Of a stretch of DNA of 64,000 nucleotides, positions 20,403-28,733 are shown in pieces; within the stretch, counting starts at the first letter, position 1, and the number at the start of each line of letters is the position of its first letter. Made by a program: the position numbers and the translations under genes. This DNA is from Bradyrhizobium nanningense (GTDB lineage Bacteria > Pseudomonadota > Alphaproteobacteria > Rhizobiales > Xanthobacteraceae): the NCBI RefSeq assembly GCF_004114535.1, contig NZ_LBJC01000028.1, positions 213,426 to 277,425 of the forward strand, in the 5' to 3' direction. The notes below the pieces were generated by a model, which saw nothing but the letters and a program-made list of their open reading frames with translations, was not told the origin of the DNA and did not search any database.

Positions 20403-21161
20403 TTACAACGGCTCATCGTCCAGCGTGGACGGCTCGGCCTGCAGCGAGACGAAATCGCCACCGCCGTAGTCGTCCTCCGGATCTGGACGGGTCGACTGAA
20501 GGCACAGGCGATCATCGACGCCACGAACTCCCAAAGCATTCTCACAAGCCACGACAGCCGCCCGGCGGGCGTTGTCGCTCTTGACGACGCCGCGCAGCGT
20601 CACCAGGCCGTCCCTGACGCTCACGTTCAAACCGACGGGCTGCCAAGGCATCCCGGCCATCGCGGCGAGGACCGCGCGGCGGGTCTGATTGTCGTCTTCC
20701 GAATAGCCGGGTGCGCCGGTCAGCGGACCGGCGACTGCGGACAGGAAGTCAGACCGGGTAATGATGCCGACAACGCGATCATCGCGCATGACCGGGACGT
20801 GATTGAGGTGCCGGCGCTCCATCAAATCGGCAATCTCCGCGAGGGGAGTATCTTCCTTAACCGTCGCGGGATCACGCGTCATCACCTGCTCGACCTTGCG
20901 TCCATGCTCCTTGACGAATTCACGCGCGACCCGGTCTGCTCCGAGCAGGACGGTCAGCAGCCGGTTGCGAGTGTGCTCCGTGTCCAGCTCGGCCCGCCTG
21001 AGGAAGTCGCTTTCGCAAATGATGCCGACGAGCTTACCCGCCGCATCTATGACCGGAAGCCCACTGATGTGCTGAGCCAGCATGACTTTGATGGCATCGG
21101 CGATGGAGGCTTCGGGGCGAATTGCTATCACCCGCCGGGACATTATCTGGTGCGCGCGCAT
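20403..21161 (-). CDS. CBS-pair and BON domain protein (second of three)
   Basis: A 252-residue protein with the same layout as the one at 18660: CBS 1 (ASIADAIKVMLAQHISGLPV, SESDFLRR-like CESDFLRRAE), CBS 2 (IADLMERRHLNHVPVMRDDR) and BON at about 165-225 (LNVSVRDGLVTLRGVVKSDN). An acidic tail follows. Its start is 48 bases from a perfect FixK/FNR-type site shared with the divergent cytochrome gene. Confidence 0.9.
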   Translation of the reverse strand: MRAHQIMSRRVIAIRPEASIADAIKVMLAQHISGLPVIDAAGKLVGIICESDFLRRAELDTEHTRNRLLTVLLGADRVAREFVKEHGRKVEQVMTRDPATVKEDTPLAEIADLMERRHLNHVPVMRDDRVVGIITRSDFLSAVAGPLTGAPGYSEDDNQTRRAVLAAMAGMPWQPVGLNVSVRDGLVTLRGVVKSDNARRAAVVACENALGVRGVDDRLCLQSTRPDPEDDYGGGDFVSLQAEPSTLDDEPL

Positions 21162-21208
21162 ATCTTCATCTCCAGAGAGAACAGGTAGTCGCCGTCCCTG
21201 ATAGGGTC

Positions 21209-21222
21209 TTGATCAAGATCAA
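21209..21222. promoter_or_regulatory. FixK/FNR-type site between divergent CBS-BON and cytochrome c genes
   Basis: TTGATCAAGATCAA, matching the full consensus TTGATC-N2-GATCAA. The centre is 55 bases from the CBS-BON start and 59 bases from the cytochrome start, so one site can serve both directions with short leaders. Confidence 0.9.
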
Positions 21223-21273
21223 CGCCGACCCGCGATCAAGTGCCATGCTGCTGTCAGATCTGGGACGTTGAGC

Positions 21274-21996
21274 ATGCGACTGCAAGCTTTGTTCATGGCC
21301 GCAAGCTTTGCGGCAGCTGCGGCGCTGAGCGCAGCAGCGCCAGCCGCGACAACACCGGTCGACGTCTCTGCCGATCTCTCCGATTTGATGACCCGGCTTC
21401 AACTGCAGCATGCCAAGCTCTGGTTTGCGGGGAAGCTCAGCAACTGGAGCTTGGCCAGCTATGAAATCCAGCGGATCGAAGCCAATCTCGAAGCCACCGG
21501 CAAGCTCTTGCCCGACCCATCGCGGATGGTTCCTGCCAGGGATCAGCTGCAAGCCGTACGCCAGGCGATTCAGCAGAAAGACGTGCCTGCGTTTACAAAA
21601 GCCTATTCAGCCCTGACCAACGAATGCAACACTTGCCATAGGGTCAGTGGCTACGCCGCGATCACCATCCAGGTGCCGGTTCGTCCACCTGTCACCAATC
21701 AGTTGTTCGTCGATCAGGTCGCCGAAGGCCGGGCACTAACCCATGCCTCCTGCGGAACGTGCCATATCGTGGAAGATGCCGCCAGGGAAGCGCCGGCGTC
21801 ACGCCCCCCGGCACCGAGCTTCCTGGACATCATCAACCGCCCCTCGTTCTCCGCCGATAACGTCAGGCAATTCCTGACGTCGAGCCACCGCAGGCTCGGA
21901 CCTGACCAAGCCATGCCGAACCCGCGGCTCGCGGAGTATCAGGTCGATGAGATCGTCGCGTACCTGGAAGCGTTGAGAGCCGGCCTGCCGCGCTAG
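21274..21996 (+). CDS. Dihaem c-type cytochrome
   Basis: A 240-residue exported protein. A signal peptide ends near residue 25 (AAALSAAAPAAT). The first part (about 30-115) is helical, with DLMTRLQLQHAKLWFAGKLS and a first haem site CNTCH at about 118-122. The second part has the haem site CGTCH at about 156-160 and a C-terminal class I-like cytochrome domain ending YQVDEIVAYLEAL with a possible Met ligand in PDQAMPNP. The ATG at 21274 is preferred to TTG at 21268. It is likely a periplasmic electron carrier made at low oxygen; its oxidase or reductase partner is not shown. Confidence 0.88.
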   Translation: MRLQALFMAASFAAAAALSAAAPAATTPVDVSADLSDLMTRLQLQHAKLWFAGKLSNWSLASYEIQRIEANLEATGKLLPDPSRMVPARDQLQAVRQAIQQKDVPAFTKAYSALTNECNTCHRVSGYAAITIQVPVRPPVTNQLFVDQVAEGRALTHASCGTCHIVEDAAREAPASRPPAPSFLDIINRPSFSADNVRQFLTSSHRRLGPDQAMPNPRLAEYQVDEIVAYLEALRAGLPR

Positions 21997-22036
21997 GACG
22001 CGGTTGTTCCAGCACCCCTCGTTGCCGACCAGGCGG

Positions 22037-22050
22037 TTGATCTCCATCAA
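22037..22050. promoter_or_regulatory. FixK/FNR-type site upstream of pfkB
   Basis: TTGATCTCCATCAA, a perfect TTGA-N6-TCAA. It lies 40 bases after the cytochrome stop and upstream of both a GH1-type relic frame (ATG at 22120) and pfkB (ATG at 22256). The distance fits the relic better than pfkB, so pfkB may be read as the second gene of this transcript. Confidence 0.82.
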
Positions 22051-22119
22051 GCGTTGATCGGAAAAGTGCAGCAGTGTGGACCGATCACGATCTGAACCGC
22101 GCCATCACAAGGCAGGCAC

Positions 22120-22251
22120 ATGACGACAAAGGACGCAGCCGCTCTCTCAATTCAAGCGCGCGTGCCGGCAGCGAATTCATTTCGGTGGGGCGTCTCGACC
22201 TCGAGCTTCCAGATCGAGGCGATCCGGGCCGGGGCGAACGTCAAGGACTAA
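22120..22251 (+). pseudogene. Truncated N-terminus of a GH1 beta-glucosidase-like gene
   Basis: A 43-residue frame. Its part RVPAANSFRWGVSTSSFQIE resembles the invariant start of glycoside hydrolase family 1 enzymes (typically FxWGVATSxxQIEGA). The frame then ends in IRAGANVKD and a stop, four bases before pfkB. The rest of a GH1 enzyme (about 400 residues) is missing, so this is most likely a relic left by deletion. It could still be translated as a leader ahead of pfkB. Confidence 0.55.
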
Positions 22252-22255
22252 GCCG

Positions 22256-23197
22256 ATGGTCGGGATCCTCACGATCACGCCCAATCCAGCGGTTGACGTG
22301 TCGACATCGGTGGATCGGATCGTTCCTGTCGCCAAGCTGCGCGGCATCGGCCAACGACGCGATCCCGGCGGCGGCGGCATCAACGTTGCGCGGGTCATCA
22401 AGCGCCTCGGGGGCAACGCCACTGCGCTCTATGCGGCGGGCGGCCTTACGGGAGATCTGCTGCATCAATTGCTGGACAAAGAGGATGTGGAAAGCCTGAC
22501 CTTTCCGATCGCGGGCGAGACTCGACAAGATTTCTTCGTCAGCGAAATCAGCACGGGCCAACCCTATCGATTCATCCTGCCGGGCCCGCCTCTCGCCGAA
22601 AGCGAATGGCAGAAATGCCTTTCGATGCTGGCGGCGCTCGAACCGTTCCCTCGCTTCGTGGTTGCGAGCGGAAGCCTGCCGGCCGGTGTGCCCGCCGATT
22701 TCTACGCAAGGGTCGCAAGGATCGTCAAACAGCGCGGAGCCAAGATGATCCTCGACACCTCCGGTCAGGCCCTGGTTGCCGCGGTGGCGGAAGGAGTCGA
22801 ACTGGTCAAGCCGAACCTGCGCGAGATGCGCGAGCTTGTCGGCCGCGGGTCGTCTGACGCCGCCGAATGGGAAGCTGCTGCCAGAACGCTGGTGCGCGCC
22901 GGCAAAGCGGCGATGGTCGCCCTGACCATGGGACATCTCGGCGCTGCGCTGGTGACGAGCGACCGGGTGCTACGCGCCAAACCTCTCGATATCACGCCCC
23001 TCGGCGCCGTTGGCGCAGGCGACAGTTTTCTCGGCGCGCTGGTTTACGGGCTCGCGTCCGGATCCGGCCTGGATCACTGCTTTCGACAGGCTGTTGCCGC
23101 CGGCGCCGCGGCCCTGCTCAATCCCGGCACTGAACTCTGCCGGCCGGACGACGTCAAACGTCTCGCCGAGCAGGTCATTCTCTCGACGGCAATTTGA
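22256..23197 (+). CDS. pfkB: PfkB-family sugar kinase (1-phosphofructokinase/6-phosphofructokinase II type)
   Basis: A 313-residue PfkB-family kinase. It shows the substrate-side start LTITPNPAVDVSTSVDRI, the RDPGGGGINVARVIKRLGG motif, the lid segment TGDLLHQLLD and the C-terminal signature GAVGAGDSFLGALVYGL with the catalytic Asp. The TxNPAxD start places it with 1-phosphofructokinase, tagatose-6-phosphate kinase and E. coli Pfk-2. It lies directly before PEP synthase, which suggests control of sugar flux at low oxygen. It may share the FixK/FNR site at 22037-22050. Confidence 0.9.
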   Translation: MVGILTITPNPAVDVSTSVDRIVPVAKLRGIGQRRDPGGGGINVARVIKRLGGNATALYAAGGLTGDLLHQLLDKEDVESLTFPIAGETRQDFFVSEISTGQPYRFILPGPPLAESEWQKCLSMLAALEPFPRFVVASGSLPAGVPADFYARVARIVKQRGAKMILDTSGQALVAAVAEGVELVKPNLREMRELVGRGSSDAAEWEAAARTLVRAGKAAMVALTMGHLGAALVTSDRVLRAKPLDITPLGAVGAGDSFLGALVYGLASGSGLDHCFRQAVAAGAAALLNPGTELCRPDDVKRLAEQVILSTAI

Positions 23198-23203
23198 CCG
23201 ATC

Positions 23204-23217
23204 TTGATCTTTCGCAA
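23204..23217. promoter_or_regulatory. Degenerate FixK/FNR-like site before ppsA
   Basis: TTGATCTTTCGCAA has a perfect left half (TTGATC) but GCAA in place of TCAA. It is 72 bases from the ppsA ATG, which is the right spacing. It is a weak candidate. Confidence 0.4.
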
Positions 23218-23285
23218 TCCGATGGTGCGGAGATGCGGGAAAATTGCTGACTTCCGGACCTATCTGCAGCGCAGGAGAATGCGCG

Positions 23286-25706
23286 ATGGACCCGTCAAGC
23301 TACATTCGCTGGTTCAGGGACATCTGTCTTGCCGACGTGCCGCTGGTGGGAGGCAAGACCGCCTCCCTGGGGGAGTTGTATTCGGCGCTGACGCCGGAGG
23401 GCGTCAAGATCCCGAACGGCTTTGCGCTGACGGCGGCCTCCTATCGCGACGCCCTGACCGACGCTGGCGCGTGGGACAGGCTCGGCTCCCTTCTCGCCGG
23501 GATCGACAAGCGGCGGATTGCCGATCTTGCCCGTCGCGCCGCTGCCGCGCGTGCGATCGTCTACGAGGCAACGGACCGGGAGGATCTGCGCCATCAGATC
23601 AAACAGGCCTACCGGCAGCTGGAGCAGGAATACGGACGCAACGTCGCGGTCGCGGTCCGCAGTTCGGCCACGGCCGAAGACCTGCCGACCGCAAGCTTTG
23701 CCGGTCAACACGACAGCTTCCTCAATATCCGAGGTGCAGACGGGTTGATGGAGGCCTGCCGTCGCTGCTTTGCGTCGTTGTTCACGGATCGTGCAATCTC
23801 CTATCGGATCGACAATGGTTTCGATCACTTCAAGGTCGCACTATCGGTCGCGGTCATGAAGATGGTCCGCTCGGACCTCGCAGCCAGCGGCGTCACCTTC
23901 ACGCTCGACACCGAGACCGGGTTTCGCGACGTAGTGTTCGTGACCGGCGCTTACGGGCTGGGCGAAAATGTCGTGCAAGGGGTCGTCGACCCCGACGAGT
24001 TCTACGTTCACAAGCCGACCTTCAAGGTCGGCTTCAGAGCCGTCTTGTCGCGCCGGCTGGGATCCAAGGCAAAGCGGATGGTCTATGGCCGCGGGCACAA
24101 TGCGACCCGGAACTTGGTGACGCCGGTGAAGCAGCGTCAGCAATTCTGCATCAATGACAACGAAGTTCTGACGCTCGCCGAGTGCGCGCTGCTCGTCGAG
24201 GAGCATTACTCGCAAAAGTCCGGCAAGCCGACTCCGATGGACGTGGAATGGGCCAAGGATGGCCGGGACGGTTCGCTCTACATCATCCAGGCCCGGCCCG
24301 AGACGGTCGCCTCCCGCCGCAAGCCGGAAGCGCTCGAGAGCTACGTCCTGAAAAAGACCGGAACGGCGCTGGCCGAAGGCCGCGCCGTCGGGGAAAAGAT
24401 CGCGGCAGGACGCGTCCGACTGATCAGGAATGAGCGGGAGCTCCGGAAATTCCGTCCAGGCGAGGTGCTTGTCGCGACGGCGACGAGACCGGACTGGGAG
24501 CCCGTCATGAAGCTCGCCGCCGCGATCGTGACGGATCATGGCGGCCGGACCTGCCATGCCGCCATCATCGCACGCGAGCTCGGGGTGCCTGCCGTGGTCG
24601 GAACAGGCAGCTTCAGCAAGAAAGCGAAGACGGGCACCGCCGTGACGGTGTCCTGTGCGGAAGGTGACATTGGTCACGTCTTCGAGGGGACCCTGCCGTA
24701 CGAGGTCGAACGGACAGCGTCCGAAAGCGTCCGGAAGCCTCGCACCGAAATCATGGTGAACCTCGGCAATCCCGAGGTCGCGTTCAAGACCGCCGCCTTG
24801 CCGAGCGATGGCGTCGGCCTTGCCCGAATGGAGTTCATCATCGACCAGCACATCGGAGTTCATCCGATGGCGCTGGCCTGCCCCGAAAAGGTGACCTCAG
24901 CGCGGGACCGGTTGAAGATCAAGCTCCTGACCTCTCGCCACAAGGAACCGTCCGATTTCTTCGTCCAGCGGCTTGCAGAGGGCGTCGGCACCATCGCCGC
25001 GGCGTTCTATCCCCGGCCGGTGATCGTGCGCCTCTCCGATTTCAAGACCAATGAATATGCGAACCTCCTCGGCGGCGCCGATTTCGAGCCTCACGAGGAG
25101 AACCCGATGCTCGGCTTTCGCGGCGCCGCGCGCTACGCGCACCCCGCCTACGCGCAAGGATTCGCCCTGGAATGCGCTGCAATGAAGCGGGTGCGCGAGG
25201 CGATGGGCCTCACCAATCTCAAGATCATGATTCCGTTTTGCCGGCGTGTCGAGGAAGCGCAGAAGGTCATCGCAACCATGGCAAATCTTGGCCTCAAGCG
25301 AGGCGAGAGCGGCCTCGAGATATTCATGATGTGCGAGATCCCGAACAACGTCATCCTGATCGACCAGTTCGCACAATTGTTCGACGGTTTCTCCATCGGG
25401 TCCAATGATCTCACTCAGCTCACGCTCGGCGTCGACCGGGACTCCGAAATCGTAGCCTTCGACTTCGACGAGCGCGATCCCGGCATGCTGCAAATGCTGT
25501 CGATGGCCGTGCTTGGCGCCAAGCGCAACCGCCGCCACGTCGGCATCTGTGGCGAAGCCCCGGCGAATTACCCGGAGATCGCGAAGTATCTGGCTGAGCT
25601 CGGGATCGACTCGATCAGCGTGAATCCGTCGAGCGTGTTGCGGACCATCGAGATCGTCCGCGCCGCGGAGCGCGACAGCGGTGGAGGTCGTCGAGCTACG
25701 GGCTAG
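23286..25706 (+). CDS. ppsA: Phosphoenolpyruvate synthase
   Basis: An 806-residue PEP synthase, which makes PEP from pyruvate and ATP and is used in gluconeogenesis. The N-terminal nucleotide domain has VGGKTASLGEL and AVRSSATAEDLPTASFAGQ. The swivelling His domain at about 415 has VTDHGGRTCHAAIIARELG with the phosphorylated His. The C-terminal PEP-utilising barrel has PMLGFRGAARY and the active Cys region GICGEAPANY. The ATG at 23286 follows CAGGAG and matches the family start. It is probably co-expressed with pfkB, 88 bases upstream. Confidence 0.95.
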   Translation: MDPSSYIRWFRDICLADVPLVGGKTASLGELYSALTPEGVKIPNGFALTAASYRDALTDAGAWDRLGSLLAGIDKRRIADLARRAAAARAIVYEATDREDLRHQIKQAYRQLEQEYGRNVAVAVRSSATAEDLPTASFAGQHDSFLNIRGADGLMEACRRCFASLFTDRAISYRIDNGFDHFKVALSVAVMKMVRSDLAASGVTFTLDTETGFRDVVFVTGAYGLGENVVQGVVDPDEFYVHKPTFKVGFRAVLSRRLGSKAKRMVYGRGHNATRNLVTPVKQRQQFCINDNEVLTLAECALLVEEHYSQKSGKPTPMDVEWAKDGRDGSLYIIQARPETVASRRKPEALESYVLKKTGTALAEGRAVGEKIAAGRVRLIRNERELRKFRPGEVLVATATRPDWEPVMKLAAAIVTDHGGRTCHAAIIARELGVPAVVGTGSFSKKAKTGTAVTVSCAEGDIGHVFEGTLPYEVERTASESVRKPRTEIMVNLGNPEVAFKTAALPSDGVGLARMEFIIDQHIGVHPMALACPEKVTSARDRLKIKLLTSRHKEPSDFFVQRLAEGVGTIAAAFYPRPVIVRLSDFKTNEYANLLGGADFEPHEENPMLGFRGAARYAHPAYAQGFALECAAMKRVREAMGLTNLKIMIPFCRRVEEAQKVIATMANLGLKRGESGLEIFMMCEIPNNVILIDQFAQLFDGFSIGSNDLTQLTLGVDRDSEIVAFDFDERDPGMLQMLSMAVLGAKRNRRHVGICGEAPANYPEIAKYLAELGIDSISVNPSSVLRTIEIVRAAERDSGGGRRATG

Positions 25707-25885
25707 AGGCGCTTGTCCCGACCCTGTACGCCAAGCGCCTCGCGCACCTCGTCGTCCTCTAAGGCATCCTTGATCGCGCGATCGGCCGGCCCGGTCTCCA
25801 GGAGCCGCGAGTTGCGGTCAGGTACGGGCACCTCCGCCTTTCGCTCTGCCATGCTTTTCTTCGCCGCTTGACTATCCTTGTCCAT
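25703..25885 (-). CDS. Small charged protein, hypothetical
   Basis: A 60-residue, highly charged soluble protein (MDKDSQAAKKSMAERKAEVP at the start and LEDDEVREALGVQGRDKRL at the end). An excellent ribosome site, AGGGAGGG, lies just before the ATG, and the gene starts 25 bases after the stop of the universal stress protein gene on the same strand. Its stop overlaps the convergent ppsA stop by 4 bases. No family is recognised. Confidence 0.6.
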   Translation of the reverse strand: MDKDSQAAKKSMAERKAEVPVPDRNSRLLETGPADRAIKDALEDDEVREALGVQGRDKRL

Positions 25886-25909
25886 TTCACCCTCCCTGTG
25901 GCGCAGACG

Positions 25910-26731
25910 TCAGTGCGACATCAACAGGCAGACCGGAGCGTGCTGCAGGAGGCTCTTCGTCATGCCGCCGAAGACCCATTCTCCCAACCGGCTGTGTCCA
26001 TATCCCCCGGTCACGATGAGGTCGGCGCCGACGTCGGCGGCCAGTCGAACGAGGTAGCCCGCGTCCGGCTCCGTCGTATGGACACGCACCTCATGCTGGC
26101 AACTCACGCCGTGCCGTTGCAGATACCTGGCCACGTCCCGCACCCGGCCATGAGCTGCATCCTGTTCGCTCGACGTGCAGATTTCGGCGATCGTGACCTG
26201 CGACGCTCTGGTCAGGAAAGGCAGCGCGTCACGAACCGCCAGCCGCGACTCCCGACTGTCCTTCCAGCCGACCACGATCCGGTCGCCCGACAATTTGGTC
26301 ACACCATCCGGCACCGAGAGGGTCGGACGTCCCACTCGCAACATGGCCCCGGCAGCATCAAGATAGTGACCGTAATTGGGCTTCAGCTGGCTGCGACGCA
26401 CCACGACAAGATCCGCAGCCCTGGATTGCTCGACCAGGAAATCGGTCGGAAAGCCGATCGCCCAACGCCATTCGACCTGCTCGCTGGGCAAGCGAACAAT
26501 GCGCCTGAACCAGGCCTCCTTGCCGGACAGGGCAGCTCGTATGCGCTCAAGGTCCTCCGCGGTCGTTTGTTCGATGATCACACCTTCGGCCACGAACGGA
26601 GGCTCTATCGCGACCGCCGAGATGCCGAGCAGCGCTGCTCCGAAGTTGTTCGCGATCCCCTCGGCAAGGGCGATCTGCCCCTCGTCCTGCTGCTGGGAAT
26701 CGACGTAGACCATGACGCTGGCCAGGGACAT
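25910..26731 (-). CDS. Universal stress protein, two Usp domains
   Basis: A 273-residue protein with two tandem UspA domains. The second ends with the nucleotide-binding signature: ADLIVTGGYGHSRLGEWVFG, then GMTKSLLQHAPVCLLMSH, matching the family G-x2-G-x9-G-(S/T). The first is degenerate at this motif. The ATG at 26731 is chosen; the frame is open to 26800, but that part runs across the FNR/FixK site. The site at 26787-26800 gives a leader of about 20 bases from this start. Tandem Usp proteins are linked with survival at low oxygen. Confidence 0.92.
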   Translation of the reverse strand: MSLASVMVYVDSQQQDEGQIALAEGIANNFGAALLGISAVAIEPPFVAEGVIIEQTTAEDLERIRAALSGKEAWFRRIVRLPSEQVEWRWAIGFPTDFLVEQSRAADLVVVRRSQLKPNYGHYLDAAGAMLRVGRPTLSVPDGVTKLSGDRIVVGWKDSRESRLAVRDALPFLTRASQVTIAEICTSSEQDAAHGRVRDVARYLQRHGVSCQHEVRVHTTEPDAGYLVRLAADVGADLIVTGGYGHSRLGEWVFGGMTKSLLQHAPVCLLMSH

Positions 26732-26786
26732 GTCACTGCTCCATTGCTCGGATGCTCCCTTATCTCGCGTTTCCGCAGTTATCCGC

Positions 26787-26800
26787 TTGACGCACGTCAA
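26787..26800. promoter_or_regulatory. FixK/FNR-type site upstream of a universal stress protein gene
   Basis: TTGACGCACGTCAA, a perfect TTGA-N6-TCAA palindrome. The centre lies 63 bases from the ATG at 26731 on the reverse strand. Confidence 0.85.
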
Positions 26801-26845
26801 GCGATCCTGCCGCCAGTCGGCTACTGACCTCTGGTCAAAGCAGGG

Positions 26846-26956
26846 ATCGTTGCTCTTACGCTGCTGATAACATCAATCCTGTACATCCTTGTCGCGGCGA
26901 TCTCGATCACCGCGGTGCCGGCGGATCGCCTGGCGGCTTCACCTGCGGTCCCCTGA
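26846..26956 (+). pseudogene. Relic of an APC-family amino acid permease
   Basis: A 36-codon frame reading IVALTLLITSILYILVAAIS then ITAVPADRLAASPAVP and a stop. The pattern of a membrane helix followed by VP-x-LAAS-x-AP is typical of the helix-loop before the seventh membrane span of APC permeases. It has no start codon and nothing in frame on either side, so it looks like a leftover piece. The gap 26801-27026 holds nothing else. Confidence 0.45.
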
Positions 26957-27026
26957 TAGATTATCGCGATCTGGCTCGGCAATTGTTAGCCCGCTCTCGA
27001 ACATGACAACGCCAGGGCCGGCGTGA

Positions 27027-27467
27027 TTATCGGTCAAGGAGATGCTTTTCGATGTCGCCGACCGAATGCTTGGTCAGGTCCCTGGCCAGTTCCGCGACAA
27101 CGCGGCGCTTTACATCAGGATGAAGGGCTGACCGGACGTCCGCCAGCGCTCGCGGCGGCGCGACGACGACCAGCGCCGTCGACCGATCGCTGCGGATGAC
27201 CTGCTCCAGTGCGTCCGCAACTTGTTTGACGAACCGATGCTCTTCGAGCTCGTGCCAATCGGTCATTCCGACGGCGCTTCTATGCCCCGAAGACTTGCTC
27301 ACCCGGCCGGGACGATCGGTCCCCTGGCTATGCGCCGGCGGATTCATGTCTTCGAAGACCGCCTCCACCCTGAGGTTCGGGAACTTCTCGTTGCCTTCGT
27401 TGCGTAAGAAAAGCGCCTTCCGACCGTCACCGACGAACACGACAGCATGATGCGGAATCCTGGTCAT
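27027..27467 (-). CDS. Host attachment protein family (eRF1-like fold)
   Basis: A 146-residue protein of the family named host attachment protein after an Agrobacterium member (Host_attach). It starts TRIPHHAVVFVGDGRKALFL, has a central DRPGRV, and its C-terminal part has STALVVVAPPRALADVRSAL then HPDVKRRVVAELARDLTKHS, both family hallmarks. The family is related to archaeal/bacterial eRF1-like domains; its role in the cell is unclear and the name should not be read as proof of host binding. It is divergent from the third CBS-BON gene and shares its FNR/FixK site. Confidence 0.88.
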   Translation of the reverse strand: MTRIPHHAVVFVGDGRKALFLRNEGNEKFPNLRVEAVFEDMNPPAHSQGTDRPGRVSKSSGHRSAVGMTDWHELEEHRFVKQVADALEQVIRSDRSTALVVVAPPRALADVRSALHPDVKRRVVAELARDLTKHSVGDIEKHLLDR

Positions 27468-27521
27468 TTCGGACGGCCTCCGTTTGCCTGCCGAAAAGTA
27501 CCCTCCTCGTCCAGGTACCCC

Positions 27522-27535
27522 TTGATCCCGATCAA
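27522..27535. promoter_or_regulatory. FixK/FNR-type site between host-attachment and CBS-BON genes
   Basis: TTGATCCCGATCAA, matching TTGATC-N2-GATCAA in full. The centre is 61 bases from either start codon (27467 reverse, 27589 forward), so it can drive both genes with leaders of about 20 bases. Confidence 0.92.
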
Positions 27536-27588
27536 TCCCGCTGGCGAGAAAGACGGCAAGATGCCAGCAAGCAATATGGAGGTTCGTC

Positions 27589-28275
27589 ATGCAAGCACAG
27601 GACGTGATGATTTCACCTGTGGTGACCGTCGGCGCACATGCAACGGTTCGCCAGATCGCCAAGATCATGCTCGAGCGCCACATCAGCGCAGTTCCCGTCG
27701 TCGATACCGACAACAAGATCCTGGGAATCGTAACCGAGGGCGATCTGTTGCATCGAACCGAATCCGGCACGGAGCGCGCTTATGCCTGGTGGCTTCGCCT
27801 CTTGACTGGCGACGCGCAAATGGCGACTGACTACGTCAAGTCCCACGCGGTCAAAGTCGAGGATATCATGACCCGCGAGGTCGTGACGGCCAGTCCCGAA
27901 ACGCCGCTGAGCGACATCGCCATGCTGCTCGAGGAGCGTCAGATCAAGCGAGTGCCGATCGTCAACAAGCAGGGTCAGCTCGTCGGCATCGTCAGCCGCG
28001 CCAACCTGTTGCAAGCCGTCGCGAGCGCGAGGCCGAAGCTGGAGATCTCGCTTCCCGACGCAGCCATCAGGAAGCGATTCCTCGATGAGATCAAGAAGCA
28101 GCCTTGGGCACATACGTTCAACCTCAACGCAACGGTCCAAAACGGCGTCATCGACATCTGGGGCTTCGCACCGTCGGTGGCGGAACGTACTGCCATACGC
28201 GTGGCGGCCGAGGCGATCCCGGGCGTCGTGCTCGTGAATGATCACCTGCTCGAAACCCCGGCCTTCGTTTACTGA
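27589..28275 (+). CDS. CBS-pair and BON domain protein (third of three)
   Basis: A 228-residue protein. CBS 1 (ATVRQIAKIMLERHISAVPV, TEGDLLHRTE) spans about 15-62 and CBS 2 (IAMLLEERQIKRVPIVNKQG) about 90-145. The BON-like tail at about 165-222 has TVQNGVIDIWGFAPSVAERT. The ribosome site GGAGGT at 27578-27583 fixes the start. It is diverged from the other two copies in this window, so the set is unlikely to be a recent duplication. Confidence 0.9.
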   Translation: MQAQDVMISPVVTVGAHATVRQIAKIMLERHISAVPVVDTDNKILGIVTEGDLLHRTESGTERAYAWWLRLLTGDAQMATDYVKSHAVKVEDIMTREVVTASPETPLSDIAMLLEERQIKRVPIVNKQGQLVGIVSRANLLQAVASARPKLEISLPDAAIRKRFLDEIKKQPWAHTFNLNATVQNGVIDIWGFAPSVAERTAIRVAAEAIPGVVLVNDHLLETPAFVY

Positions 28276-28314
28276 CGCAGATCTGACCGGTTGCTCGTTC
28301 ATAACGGGGATTTC

Positions 28315-28522
28315 ATGCCGCACTTTGTCGTCAGCTTTCTGAAGGATCTTGTCGGCGACCAAGGACAAGTCTGCGAAGTATGTCAGCGCGCGATCGAGAT
28401 TGATGCCGATGACGAGCTGGAGGCCGCTCAGCTGGCAAAGGTTCTGTGAGCTTCACGCCGTCCGGGACCGGTCCCTGCACGCCGACCGCCTCGACGTGCA
28501 GCCGGTTGACTTCCCTTCCTGA
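28315..28522 (+). pseudogene. Frameshifted small gene (hypothetical protein)
   Basis: The first frame encodes 44 residues, starting MPHFVVSFLKDLVGDQGQVC and ending QLAKVL with a stop at 28447-28449. In the next frame the sequence continues as FCELHAVRDRSLHADRLDVQ then PVDFPS and a stop at 28520-28522. One base removed near 28441 joins the two into a single 68-residue protein. It may be a true frameshift or a sequencing error. The family is not known to me beyond similar short proteins in Bradyrhizobium. Confidence 0.5.
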
Positions 28523-28665
28523 CGGTGTTCAGCGGTGAGGTGATCGGACAAGGCGATGGAGGCACGGTCACGCTTGCGACCGGATATCCGGCTGCCGCGC
28601 TCTTCCTCCGCCGCGATGCCAGAGCGACTTGTTGGAAGAGACTAACCGGAGAGCTCCGCCACCGG

Positions 28666-28679
28666 TTGACCCAGGTCAA
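28666..28679. promoter_or_regulatory. FixK/FNR-type site upstream of second universal stress protein
   Basis: TTGACCCAGGTCAA, a perfect TTGA-N6-TCAA. The centre is 61 bases before the ATG at 28734, giving a leader of about 20 bases. Confidence 0.87.
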
Positions 28680-28733
28680 GACGTTCCTCTGTGACGCTGG
28701 GAGTATGTCTGCCTCCATCGAAGGGGTAGCGGC

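Noticed and set aside
22037..22256. pfkB starting further upstream to include the GH1-like frame
   Set aside because: The GH1-like frame ends in its own stop codon four bases before pfkB and is in another frame.
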